Of a stretch of DNA of 64,000 nt, positions 27,366 through 36,007 are shown one piece after another (the first letter of the stretch is position 1; each line of letters starts with the position of its first letter). This DNA comes from Chromohalobacter canadensis (GTDB lineage: Bacteria > Pseudomonadota > Gammaproteobacteria > Pseudomonadales > Halomonadaceae): assembly GCF_029544075.1 (NCBI RefSeq), contig NZ_JAJQJH010000017.1, positions 1-64,000 of the forward strand, given 5' to 3'. The notes beneath the pieces were generated by a model. It had not been told where the DNA came from. It made no database searches and saw only the letters and a list, made by a program, of their open reading frames with translations. The translations under genes were made by a program, and so were the position numbers.

Positions 27366-27983
27366 ATGTCTAGAATCAAACCTCTGATGCTGAGCTTGGT
27401 CCTCGGGGCCTGCGCTTTTAACGCTCATGCACAAGACGATGGGCAGTACTGGGTCTCGGACACGTTGCCGACCTATGTACGTAGCGGCCCCACCGAGGGC
27501 TATCGTATCGTCGGTACGCTCGAGAGCGGCGACCCCGTGACGCTGCTCGAGCGGCAGGGCGATTACAGCCGGGTGCGCGGCGAGGACGGTGACGCGGTGT
27601 GGATTCCCAGCCGTTACTTGCAGGACTCGCCGAGTGCCAGCTCGCGCTTGCCCGAGTTGCAAGCGCGTGTGAATGAATTGACCTCGAAGCTCGACGGTAT
27701 CAATGAAGAATGGGAACAGCGTGTTAATGACATGGAAACCACGCTTAACGAGCGGGCGCAACGTATCGAAGACCTGGAAGCGCGCAACGACGAGTTGAAC
27801 ACGGCATACAGCGACGCTCAGGAAACCATGCGCGAGCTCAAGGCGCGGCTCGATACGCAGGAACAGGATCTCTTGATGCGTTATTTCACCTACGGAGCCG
27901 CCGTAGCCGGGGCCGGCTTGTTGGTAGGCTTGATCGTGCCCCATCTCCCGCGTCGGCGTAAGCGCCGTAGTGGATGGTTTTGA
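27366..27983 (+). CDS. SH3-domain coiled-coil membrane protein (TIGR04211/YgiM type)
   Basis: This 205-residue protein has, in order, a signal peptide (about 1-22, ending FNAHA), a bacterial SH3 domain (about 27-88, LPTYVRSGPTEGYRIVGTLESGD), a long coiled coil (about 95-170), one membrane segment (about 175-192, GAAVAGAGLLVGLIVPHL) and a basic tail RRRKRRSGWF. This is the layout of YgiM-like proteins: a periplasmic SH3 domain and coiled coil anchored at the C-terminus. The family is implicated in envelope biology but the exact role is unknown. Confidence 0.88.
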   Translation: MSRIKPLMLSLVLGACAFNAHAQDDGQYWVSDTLPTYVRSGPTEGYRIVGTLESGDPVTLLERQGDYSRVRGEDGDAVWIPSRYLQDSPSASSRLPELQARVNELTSKLDGINEEWEQRVNDMETTLNERAQRIEDLEARNDELNTAYSDAQETMRELKARLDTQEQDLLMRYFTYGAAVAGAGLLVGLIVPHLPRRRKRRSGWF

Positions 27984-28055
27984 TGACGTGTCGCAGCATG
28001 TGTGGGCGTATGGGCGATGAAAGGTAGAAAATAGAAAGAGAGGCGTTAACGACCT

Positions 28056-28697
28056 ATGGCGACGGATGAGTGGTTGAAGCGCTGGGAGGAAGGCAGGATC
28101 GGGTTCCATCGCTCGGCACCACATGACGCCTTGATACGCCACTGGCCGTCACTCGGGGTGCAGCCCGGCGGCAAGGTGTTGGTGCCTTTGTGTGGCAAGA
28201 GCCTTGATATGCGCTGGCTGGCCGAGCAGGGGCATCCCGTACTCGGCCTGGAACTTTCGTCGCTGGCCATCGAGGAGTTCATGGCCGAAAGTGAGGCGCC
28301 GATATCACGCTACACGCAAGATGCTTTCTCGTGCTGTCGTCAGGGCAGCATTGAACTCTGGTGTGGTGATTTCTTTCATTTCCATACCGCGCAGGCCGAG
28401 GAGTTATCCGCTTTCTATGACCGTGCAGCGCTGATCGCGTTGCCTGAGGCCACACGGCAGCGCTATGCTTTTCACTTGGCGCAATTATTGTTGCCCGGTG
28501 CGCGAGGCTTGCTGATCAGCTTGGTGGATACGCACTCGCCTGCGGGCGGCCCGCCATATTCGGTGGCCGATGGCGAAGTCGAGCGTTTGTTTGCGGCGAA
28601 TTTCGAACTGACGCACCTGGAAACGCGGCCACCGGATGATGCTGGCAAGCAGGAAAGCGTGTGGTCGCTAATACGGCGTGGGCCGCGACTGGCATGA
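28056..28697 (+). CDS. tpm: Thiopurine S-methyltransferase
   Basis: This 213-residue SAM-dependent methyltransferase opens with WLKRWEEGRIGFHRSAPHDALIRHW and continues with VLVPLCGKSLDMRWLAEQGHPVLGLELS, both diagnostic of bacterial TPMT. In bacteria the enzyme methylates thiopurines and detoxifies selenium and tellurium oxyanions. It is convergent with the YajG-type lipoprotein gene, with only 24 bases between. Confidence 0.93.
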   Translation: MATDEWLKRWEEGRIGFHRSAPHDALIRHWPSLGVQPGGKVLVPLCGKSLDMRWLAEQGHPVLGLELSSLAIEEFMAESEAPISRYTQDAFSCCRQGSIELWCGDFFHFHTAQAEELSAFYDRAALIALPEATRQRYAFHLAQLLLPGARGLLISLVDTHSPAGGPPYSVADGEVERLFAANFELTHLETRPPDDAGKQESVWSLIRRGPRLA

Positions 28698-28721
28698 CCG
28701 TCGTCGCGGCGCTGGCGCGTG

Positions 28722-29339
28722 TTAGTTTTTGAGCTGGCGGGAAAGCTCGGGGTCGCTGAAGGCGCGCCGCAAGGCGTTGCTCAGCAGGTCGCTGACCATG
28801 CGGTTGTTGGAGTCCCAGTCGGGCTTGATCGCGAAACTCTGCTTGCGCTTGGCCGTATAGGTGCCGGTATATGTACCGCCATCGTTGGCGACCTGGGCAC
28901 GCAGCACTGCCTGTAGCTGCGCGGCGTCGAGTAGCGGCGCATCGGCCTCGACGGGAGCATAACTGAGATCGGCGAGCGTCAACGTTAACGTCGCGTTGGT
29001 GCTTCCGTCCTCGACGGGTGAGAAGCCCATGCGGCGCAATGCCTGTTCCGCCTGTGTTTGTAACTTGGGAATGACATCATGCGCGGGGACGCGGATCGTC
29101 GATGTCGACGCCGGCGAGCCGGAGCGCGTGCCCAGCACATCGCTTCGCCGTCCATCGACCACGCTGAGGGCAATTTCTTGCCCGTTCCCCGTGTGAGGAA
29201 GATCCGTCCCGATATCGGGCTTGACCTGAAGAATCTGGGGGCTCTGGGCGCAGCCGGCCATGAGTAGTGGCGTCATGAGTAGCGCGATGAGAGCAAACGC
29301 GGGACGTGTTCTGACGGGAATGAGGCGGCGCATACGCAT
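28722..29339 (-). CDS. YajG-family lipoprotein
   Basis: This 205-residue outer-membrane lipoprotein has lipobox LMAGC with Cys at residue 30, followed by AQSPQILQVKPDI. The mature part ends NALRRAFSDPELSRQL, typical of YajG-like lipoproteins. Start: ATG 29339 (MRMRR), preceded by AGGA; longer in-frame codons upstream do not look like protein. The function of YajG is unknown. Confidence 0.82.
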   Translation of the reverse strand: MRMRRLIPVRTRPAFALIALLMTPLLMAGCAQSPQILQVKPDIGTDLPHTGNGQEIALSVVDGRRSDVLGTRSGSPASTSTIRVPAHDVIPKLQTQAEQALRRMGFSPVEDGSTNATLTLTLADLSYAPVEADAPLLDAAQLQAVLRAQVANDGGTYTGTYTAKRKQSFAIKPDWDSNNRMVSDLLSNALRRAFSDPELSRQLKN

Positions 29340-29401
29340 TGTGTGTCCTGAAATGAAAAGAAAAAAGATAGTTGAAACTTGGCTGCGAGTATATCTATCT
29401 C

Positions 29402-30583
29402 TCAGGAGTGAACGAAGCCCTTTTGACGTGATCTCAGAGCCCACAGGCCGATCAGAGGACCGGGCAACATTAGCCAGGCGACCCAAGGACCGAGTGCCGT
29501 CCAGGCAGGAAGCAGCCATGCTAGGGAGGCCGCTGATATCGCAAAGCCGATGGCATTTTGGAGGGTTAGGGCGCTGCCGACCAACGACGCCGGACAGGCG
29601 CGTGCCGATAGCGCCGAGAAATGCGGTGAGTCGATGACCGCGAGTAGGCTCCAGAGCGCCAGGAACAGTGCGGCCCAAATCCCCGATGTGCCTCCAAGCC
29701 AAGGGTACAACAGACAGCAGGCAGCCGAACCGCTCAACCCCAACTGAGCAATGCGACGACTGCCCAGGCGTAGGCTCAGCCAGCCACCTAGCCAGCATCC
29801 CGGCCCGCCGATGGCGATCAGCACGAAACTACCGATAGCCAGCTGCGTGGTCGTTAGGGTCGGCAGCGCCGTGGCCAGCAGAAGTGGGGTCAGCGCCCAC
29901 AGCGTGTAAAGCTCCCACATGTGTCCGAAGTAGGCACTGGCGGCGTGTCGAAATTCTTCGATTCGGAAGGCATCAAGACCCGCCCAGCGCGATGTCTTTC
30001 CTGCCATCTTTCGCAAGTGGGGCGCTTCGCCGAGACGCCAGATCATGGCGCCCGCGATGAGCGCCAGCAGCGAGGCGCACCACAAGGCGCTGCGCCAATC
30101 TCCCCCTAGTGATAGCCCAGCCAGAAGATGGGGAGTCGCGGTCCCAATGACCAGCATGCCCACCAGCCATGACAGCCCCAGCCCGGCTCGTTGCGGCGCC
30201 CAGCCGACCATGAGCTTCATGCCCACCGGATAGATGCCGGCCAGCGCCATGCCGGTGATCAGGCGCAGCGCCACCGCCGGCCATAGACCGCCGGCCCAGG
30301 GAAGCAGGCCATTGCTGAGGGCGCCGATCAGGCAGCAGGTGGCGAAGAGGCGGCTTGCGTCGCGTCGGTCGGCAATGCCGCTCAGACCGATCATCAACGT
30401 GCCGAGGAGGAAGCCGACCTGGACGGCACCGGTCAGCCAACCCAAATCATGGGCGGCGAGCGCCCACTCACGCTCCAGGTCTTCGATCACCGCATTGGGG
30501 GTGAACCACAGTGCGGTGCCGAACAGCTCGGCCAGGGCGATCCAGGCGATGGGCATGACGGGGCGCTTGACGTCTTCCTGCAC
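29402..30583 (-). CDS. MFS transporter
   Basis: This 393-residue inner-membrane protein has about 12 hydrophobic segments. It carries the MFS motif region GIADRRDASRLF between helices 2 and 3 and the helix 4 block RLITGMALAGIYPVGMKLMVGW. The start is a GTG at 30583 directly after the ggt stop (TGA-GTG); a later ATG at residue 10 is the alternative. Coupling with ggt suggests a peptide- or amino-acid-related substrate, but this is not shown by sequence. Confidence 0.85.
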   Translation of the reverse strand: MQEDVKRPVMPIAWIALAELFGTALWFTPNAVIEDLEREWALAAHDLGWLTGAVQVGFLLGTLMIGLSGIADRRDASRLFATCCLIGALSNGLLPWAGGLWPAVALRLITGMALAGIYPVGMKLMVGWAPQRAGLGLSWLVGMLVIGTATPHLLAGLSLGGDWRSALWCASLLALIAGAMIWRLGEAPHLRKMAGKTSRWAGLDAFRIEEFRHAASAYFGHMWELYTLWALTPLLLATALPTLTTTQLAIGSFVLIAIGGPGCWLGGWLSLRLGSRRIAQLGLSGSAACCLLYPWLGGTSGIWAALFLALWSLLAVIDSPHFSALSARACPASLVGSALTLQNAIGFAISAASLAWLLPAWTALGPWVAWLMLPGPLIGLWALRSRQKGFVHS

Positions 30584-32314
30584 TCAGAGTCCCAATGCGG
30601 AAGACGTCGAGCGACGTGGGTCGGCGCCGCCGTAATAGTGCCCGTCCTCGATCAACACCGACTGTGCGGCTCCCATTGCGTCTTGTTGCGAGACCGTGTG
30701 CCCCATGGCTTCGAGCAGGCCGATGGTATCCGGGCTGATGCCTTCCTCGATGCGAATCTCGTCGGGCAGCCATTGATGGTGAATGCGTGGCACACTCACG
30801 GCGCTTTGCACGTTCATGTCGTGATCGATGACGTTCATGACCACTTGCAGCGTCGTAGTGATGATCCGGGAGCCCCCGGGGCTGCCCGTGATCAGGAAGT
30901 TCTTGCCATCCTTCTTGACGATGGTCGGCGTCATCGATGAAAGCATGCGCTTGTTGGGCTCGATCTTGTTGGCGTCACCGCCGATCAGCCCGTAGGCATT
31001 GGGCGTGCCCGGTTTGGCGGAAAAGTCGTCCATTTCATTGTTGAGCAAGAAACCCGCGCCATCGACGACGATGCCCGAGCCGTAGCTGAAGTTGATCGTA
31101 TAGGTATTGGAAACGGCCAGCCCGTTGTCGTCGGCGATCGAGAAGTGCGTAGTTTCGTTGGACTCATAAGGCAGCGGGTCACCCGCCGCGATGGCATCGC
31201 TTGGCGTGGCGCGCCTCATGTCGATCTGCTCACGCAGCTCGTCGGCGTAGGCCTTGGAGGTGATGCCCTCGAGCGGAACATCGACGAAATCGGTATCGCC
31301 CAAATACTCGGCGCGGTCGGCATAAGAGCGCTTCATCGCCTCAGACATGACGTGGATGGTGCGAGCCGAGTTGAAGCCCATCTCGCCGATGTCGTAACCC
31401 TCGAGGATGTTGAGCATCTGTACGATATGCGCGCCACCGCTGGAGGGCGGACTCATGGCGTAGACGTCGTAGCCGCGATAGGTCCCATGCACGGGGTCGC
31501 GAAGCGTAGGCTGATAGGCAGCCAAGTCCTCGGCGGTCATGAGCCCGTCGTGTTTTGCCATTTCCTGGGCGATGAGTTCGGCGGTCTTGCCCTCATAGAA
31601 CTCGCGCGGGCCATGGGCAGCGATGCGCTTGAGCGTTGCCGCGAGATCCGGCTGGCGGAACGTTTCGCCGGCGGCATAAAGGCTGCCATCTTCTTTGTAG
31701 AACACCGCGCGCGAGGCATCCCACTGGCTCAGGCGTTCGCGTGCGTCGCGCAGGCCATTGGCGAAACGCGGCGGTATCTCGAAGCCTTCTTCGGCGAGTC
31801 GAATGGCAGGGGCCAGGGCCTCGGCAAGACTGAGCGTGCCATATTTCTCCAGCGCTAGCGCCAGACCGGCAACGGTTCCCGGTACGCCGGAGGCGTTGTG
31901 AGTGTAGCGGGAAAGCTCGGAGACGGCCTCGCCTTGATCGTTCTGGAACATCGTCTCATAGGCCGCCGCTGGCGCCTTTTCACGATAATCGATGGCGATG
32001 ACGTCACCACTTTCTTCATCGGAGATCAGCATGAAACCGCCGCCGCCGATGTTGCCGGAGCGGGGTTGTGTGACGGCCAGTGCGAACCCTGCGGTGACCG
32101 CCGCGTCGACGGCGTTGCCGCCGTCTTGCATGACGTCGCGGGCAATCTTCGAGGCCAGGTAATGGCTGGTGGCCGCCATGCCGTGTTGGCCTTCCTGGGG
32201 ATGGAAGCGCTCGCCTTCGAGAATCGCTTGTTGAGCGATGGCGGGAAGCGACAGGGTAGTAAGTAATGCGCACAGTGCCAGACGTCGTCCATGGCGCAAG
32301 GTAAGTCGAATCAT
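30584..32314 (-). CDS. ggt: Gamma-glutamyltransferase
   Basis: This 576-residue periplasmic enzyme cleaves glutathione and other gamma-glutamyl compounds. It has a signal peptide (about 1-28, ending LPAIAQ). The precursor self-cleaves before T389 in SNETTHFSIAD, close to T391 of the E. coli enzyme, giving the small subunit. GSPGGSRIITT is a typical substrate-binding loop. Start: ATG 32314 with GAGAGG upstream; an in-frame extension upstream has no support. It is the first gene of a pair with the MFS gene. Confidence 0.95.
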   Translation of the reverse strand: MIRLTLRHGRRLALCALLTTLSLPAIAQQAILEGERFHPQEGQHGMAATSHYLASKIARDVMQDGGNAVDAAVTAGFALAVTQPRSGNIGGGGFMLISDEESGDVIAIDYREKAPAAAYETMFQNDQGEAVSELSRYTHNASGVPGTVAGLALALEKYGTLSLAEALAPAIRLAEEGFEIPPRFANGLRDARERLSQWDASRAVFYKEDGSLYAAGETFRQPDLAATLKRIAAHGPREFYEGKTAELIAQEMAKHDGLMTAEDLAAYQPTLRDPVHGTYRGYDVYAMSPPSSGGAHIVQMLNILEGYDIGEMGFNSARTIHVMSEAMKRSYADRAEYLGDTDFVDVPLEGITSKAYADELREQIDMRRATPSDAIAAGDPLPYESNETTHFSIADDNGLAVSNTYTINFSYGSGIVVDGAGFLLNNEMDDFSAKPGTPNAYGLIGGDANKIEPNKRMLSSMTPTIVKKDGKNFLITGSPGGSRIITTTLQVVMNVIDHDMNVQSAVSVPRIHHQWLPDEIRIEEGISPDTIGLLEAMGHTVSQQDAMGAAQSVLIEDGHYYGGADPRRSTSSALGL

Positions 32315-32461
32315 GCCAGGCCTCTCGAGAGTGGGGCGGCAATACGGCGCCGCATTTTTATGAGGAATTGCTTTTACTATCGAAGGCGTCGCCTGAATAT
32401 GCAAGGATTGCGCGGCCCCTCTCAAGGTGGCGAGCAGGATGCCATGCTGTATGGCATCGGG

Positions 32462-33418
32462 TCATAGTGAGCGCACCAGTGACGCCATGCGCTCGCGTTG
32501 GTCAGCATCCGGGAGTGAGCCATGGGCAGCACCGATATTGTCCGTTGCGTGCTCCGGATCGCTCGTCGCCGGGATGGCGCAGGTCACCGCCGGGTGACTG
32601 ACGATGAACTTGAGGAACAGTTGCGCCCAGCTCTCGATGCCGAGTTCCTTGGTCCATTCGGGCAGTGACTCGCCTTTGACCCGGCCGAACAGTGATCCTC
32701 TCTCGAACGGCTCGTTGATCAGGGTCGCGACACCGTTATGGGCCGCGGCCGGTAGTAGACGCTTCTCTGCATGACGGGTCGCGATGTTGTAGTTGAACTG
32801 GACGAAGTCGATCGGCTCGCGCTCGACGATCCGGGTCAGGCGTTCGTGACTCGACACCGTATAATGGGTGACGCCGATGTAGCGGATCCTGCCTTCGTCC
32901 CGCCAGGCCTTGAGGGTATCGAGCTGGGTCTGTAGATCGACCAGGTTATGAACTTGGACCAGGTCGAGGTGGCCGCCCCCCATGCGCTTACGCGAAGCCT
33001 CCAACTCCTCGATCCCGGCCTCCCTGCCACGTGTCCATACCTTGGTGGCCATGAACAGGACGTCGGCGATATCGAGCCGCTCCGCGAGCCGGCCGACAAC
33101 GGTTTCAGCCTGTCCGTACATCGGTGAACTGTCGACGAGCCGACCGCCACCGCCATAGAAATTCTGCAGGACCTGTTCCAGCGGCCGCATCGCAGCGGTG
33201 TTATCGGGATCGACATTGAAGGTGCGTGCGGTGCCAAGTCCAATGACCGGAATGTGCTGTCCGGAAGCCGGGATTTCACGGACGTTCAGCGTACCCGATG
33301 CGGCGCGTAGTGCCGTCGGGCCAAGTGCGGCCAATAGGCCCGCGCCTGCGGACAGCTGGAGGAACGCGCGGCGCGATAGGGGACCGCGCCTGCCGGGAAA
33401 ATTATTGTCGTCGATCAT
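32462..33418 (-). CDS. Aldo/keto reductase with twin-arginine signal
   Basis: This 318-residue protein has a Tat signal with SRRAFLQ (about 15-21) and a hydrophobic stretch to about residue 40, so it is exported folded to the periplasm. The AKR tetrad is visible as D96, Y101, K126 and H157 (VDSSPMYG, MATKV, VQVHN). Exported aldo/keto reductases are less common than cytosolic ones, and the NADPH supply in the periplasm is a question. The gene overlaps the upstream carrier gene by 17 bases. Substrate unknown. Confidence 0.88.
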   Translation of the reverse strand: MIDDNNFPGRRGPLSRRAFLQLSAGAGLLAALGPTALRAASGTLNVREIPASGQHIPVIGLGTARTFNVDPDNTAAMRPLEQVLQNFYGGGGRLVDSSPMYGQAETVVGRLAERLDIADVLFMATKVWTRGREAGIEELEASRKRMGGGHLDLVQVHNLVDLQTQLDTLKAWRDEGRIRYIGVTHYTVSSHERLTRIVEREPIDFVQFNYNIATRHAEKRLLPAAAHNGVATLINEPFERGSLFGRVKGESLPEWTKELGIESWAQLFLKFIVSHPAVTCAIPATSDPEHATDNIGAAHGSLPDADQRERMASLVRSL

Positions 33419-34736
33419 CGGGTTCTCCTTGCCGCCGTCGAGACGGGGGTGCAGTGTCGGTGGCCCTTGCCTGACGCGATATGCCGAGGCGATAGCCGAT
33501 AACCGCCCAAATCAGCGCCACGGGAATGGCGACGACCGAGATGCCGCTGATACCCAATCCGAGGCCCGTCAATCCGGTATAGACCCAACTCGCGATGGCG
33601 TCACTTCCGCGATAGACCACGGTATCGATGAAGTTCTTCGACTTGTACTTCTCGAATCGTGGCACGACCGTGAACAGCATCTCTCGGCCCGGTTTCGCCA
33701 GCGCATAGTTACCGGCGCGCCGGAGCACCTGGACGGCAGCGATGCTGAGTAGCACGGGCGCCGCGACCAGCACCACAAAGCCCGCGGCGACGAGCAGCGG
33801 CACGAATGACAACGCACGGCCGAGGCCAAAGTACTGAACGACCCGGGCGGTGAGAAATAGTTGGATACCGACGGTGAGCGTGTTGGTAAGCAGGTCGATG
33901 GTCGCGAATACCGAGGTGCGGTTGCCACTGTCATCGATGGTATTGCTGATGATGTCGGCCTGGATGAAGTACAGGAACGTGGCCAGCGTCGTGTATAGCC
34001 AGATGAACAGGCAGATGCCGAGCAGATAACGCGACTGCAGGACCGCCTTCACTCCTTCAAACAGCGTACCGCCGAGCGGCTGGTTCGTAGTGCCGTGCTC
34101 GTTACTGCGGCTGGACCAGCGTTCGAGTACCCACATGCACGGCAGGGTGCAGGCAAGGATGACGGCGGCGATGGGCAATAGGCCTGCCGGCTCGAGTTGC
34201 TGGGCCAGTACGCCTGTGATCGCCGGGCCGCCGATCGCACCGGCGCTCCCGCCGGCGGCGATGGCACCGAACAGGCGCGTCGCCTGGCGATTCGTAAACA
34301 CATCGGTCAGGAAGCTCCAGAAGACCGATACGACGAACAGGTTGAACACCGACAGCCAGACGAAGAAACTACGTGCCGCCCAGACCATCTGCATGTCGAC
34401 GCGCAACCATAGCCAGAACAGGGCGATGCAGGCGATAAAAAAGCCATAGACGGCGGGGATCAGGCGCGTACGACGAAAGCGTGCGGCCAGGGTGGCGAAC
34501 ACCGGTACGGCGAGAAGCATGGCAAAAAACGTGGCGGTAAATAGCCACTGCATGTTCTCCACGCCGCCGCGCACGCCCATCTCGTCGCGCACTGGTCGCA
34601 GGATGTAGTAGCTGCATAACAGGCAGAAGAAATAAGCCGCAGCGCTTAGCAGGCCGGGCAACTCGCTGCGACTGACATTGACGGCACGCGAGAGAAGCGG
34701 TACTTGGTCATCTCCACTCGGTGGATTCGACACCAT
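33402..34736 (-). CDS. NTP/NDP exchange-type (Npt/MFS-like) transporter
   Basis: This 444-residue inner-membrane protein has about 11-12 hydrophobic segments. The N-terminal block AAAYFFCLLCSYYILRPVRDEMG and the helix 4-5 region FWSFLTDVFTNRQATRLFGAIAAGGSAGAIGGP are typical of bacterial proteins annotated as NTP/NDP exchange or ADP/ATP translocase-like. Start: ATG 34736 with GGAGG four bases upstream. In free-living bacteria the substrate of these proteins is not known; true nucleotide exchange is established for obligate intracellular bacteria and plastids. It overlaps the Tat aldo/keto reductase gene. Confidence 0.75.
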   Translation of the reverse strand: MVSNPPSGDDQVPLLSRAVNVSRSELPGLLSAAAYFFCLLCSYYILRPVRDEMGVRGGVENMQWLFTATFFAMLLAVPVFATLAARFRRTRLIPAVYGFFIACIALFWLWLRVDMQMVWAARSFFVWLSVFNLFVVSVFWSFLTDVFTNRQATRLFGAIAAGGSAGAIGGPAITGVLAQQLEPAGLLPIAAVILACTLPCMWVLERWSSRSNEHGTTNQPLGGTLFEGVKAVLQSRYLLGICLFIWLYTTLATFLYFIQADIISNTIDDSGNRTSVFATIDLLTNTLTVGIQLFLTARVVQYFGLGRALSFVPLLVAAGFVVLVAAPVLLSIAAVQVLRRAGNYALAKPGREMLFTVVPRFEKYKSKNFIDTVVYRGSDAIASWVYTGLTGLGLGISGISVVAIPVALIWAVIGYRLGISRQARATDTAPPSRRRQGEPDDRRQ

Positions 34737-35001
34737 GGAACCTCCGGGACCGATACGGTCCAAGACGCATCCCGCGCGATGGCGGGCCGTTTGGAGAATG
34801 AACCAATATGTCTACGCTACCCTCAGACGGTGGTCACCGCAACCATGCGGAACAGGCGTATCCCGTCGTTTGAAGGGATACCGATTACCGCACCTGAATA
34901 TGCACGGCAACTGTGATCGAGCTCGTCCATGAGCCTGTTTTTCCGCCCGGCATTCGCTAGAATGAAGCCTTCATTTCCAGCCGAAAGCACCTTTATTGCT
35001 T

Positions 35002-35688
35002 ATGCCCGACTTCAAGATTGCGCCTTCGATCCTGTCCGCCGATTTCGCTCGTCTGGGTCAGGAGACGGAGGACGTATTGGCATCCGGCGCGGATATCGTG
35101 CACTTCGATGTCATGGACAATCATTACGTCCCCAATCTCACCATTGGTCCGATGGTGTGCAAGGCTCTGCGTGATCATGGCATTACCGCGCCCATCGATG
35201 CGCATTTGATGGTCAAACCGGTGGATCGCCTGATCGGGGACTTCATCGAGGCGGGCGCGAGCTACATCACCTTTCATCCCGAGGCCAGCGAACACATCGA
35301 CCGATCCCTGCAGTTGATCCGCGATGGTGGCTGCAAGGCCGGCCTGGTCTTCAATCCCGCCACGCCGCTTTCCTACCTCGACTACGTCATGGACAAGCTC
35401 GATATGGTGCTGCTGATGAGCGTCAACCCTGGCTTCGGGGGGCAATCCTTCATCCCTGGCACGCTCGATAAGCTGCGCGAGGTGCGCCAACGCATCGATG
35501 CCAGCGGTCGCGATATCCGTCTGGAGGTCGATGGTGGCGTCAAGGTCGAGAATATCGCCGAGATCGCACGTGCCGGCGCGGATACGTTCGTCGCCGGGTC
35601 GGCAATATTCAAGGCACGCGACGAGGCGGATCCGCACCGTTATGACAGTGTCATGCGGGGTTTCCGCGACGCCTTGGCGCAGCGTTGA
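35002..35688 (+). CDS. rpe: Ribulose-phosphate 3-epimerase
   Basis: This 228-residue TIM-barrel enzyme interconverts ribulose 5-phosphate and xylulose 5-phosphate. It has [14 protein letters not shown] (about 5-18), [18 protein letters not shown] (metal and substrate site), [13 protein letters not shown] and EVDGGVK. The start is the ATG at 35002; upstream TTG and CTT codons are not needed. Here it is separated from gph and trpE, its neighbours in Pseudomonas, by an inverted segment. Confidence 0.95.
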   Translation: MPDFKIAPSILSADFARLGQETEDVLASGADIVHFDVMDNHYVPNLTIGPMVCKALRDHGITAPIDAHLMVKPVDRLIGDFIEAGASYITFHPEASEHIDRSLQLIRDGGCKAGLVFNPATPLSYLDYVMDKLDMVLLMSVNPGFGGQSFIPGTLDKLREVRQRIDASGRDIRLEVDGGVKVENIAEIARAGADTFVAGSAIFKARDEADPHRYDSVMRGFRDALAQR

Positions 35689-35700
35689 GTCGGGTGCTGC

Positions 35701-36000
35701 ATGGCCGATGATGAGTCCGCTGCACGCGCTCAGGCCTGGTATCTGTACCTGGTCGAAACGGCGGCGGGGGCGCTATATACCGGCGTGACCACCGATGTGG
35801 CGCGTCGTTTCCGCGAGCATCGCGATGGCAAGCGCGGCGCGCGTGCCTTGCGCGGCAAGGGACCATTGACCTTGCGTCATTCGGAATACGTGGGCAGCCA
35901 CGGCGAGGCGCTGCGTCGGGAGGCGGCGCTCAAGAAGCTCAGCCCCGCCGCCAAGCGTGCCTGGTTGGCGGCACGCGGGGGCGAGGCGCCGTCTTCCTAG
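35701..36000 (+). CDS. GIY-YIG nuclease-family protein (YhbQ/UPF0213 type)
   Basis: This 99-residue single-domain protein has WYLYLVETAAGALYTGVTTDVARRFREH: Y-L-Y with Y-T-G stand for GIY-YIG, and the conserved Arg follows. Length fits YhbQ-like proteins, whose activity on DNA is weakly defined. It starts 12 bases after rpe. A small hairpin (36003-36019) after its stop overlaps the stop codon of the convergent dihydroxyacetone kinase gene. Confidence 0.88.
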   Translation: MADDESAARAQAWYLYLVETAAGALYTGVTTDVARRFREHRDGKRGARALRGKGPLTLRHSEYVGSHGEALRREAALKKLSPAAKRAWLAARGGEAPSS

Positions 36001-36007
36001 GCCGCTG

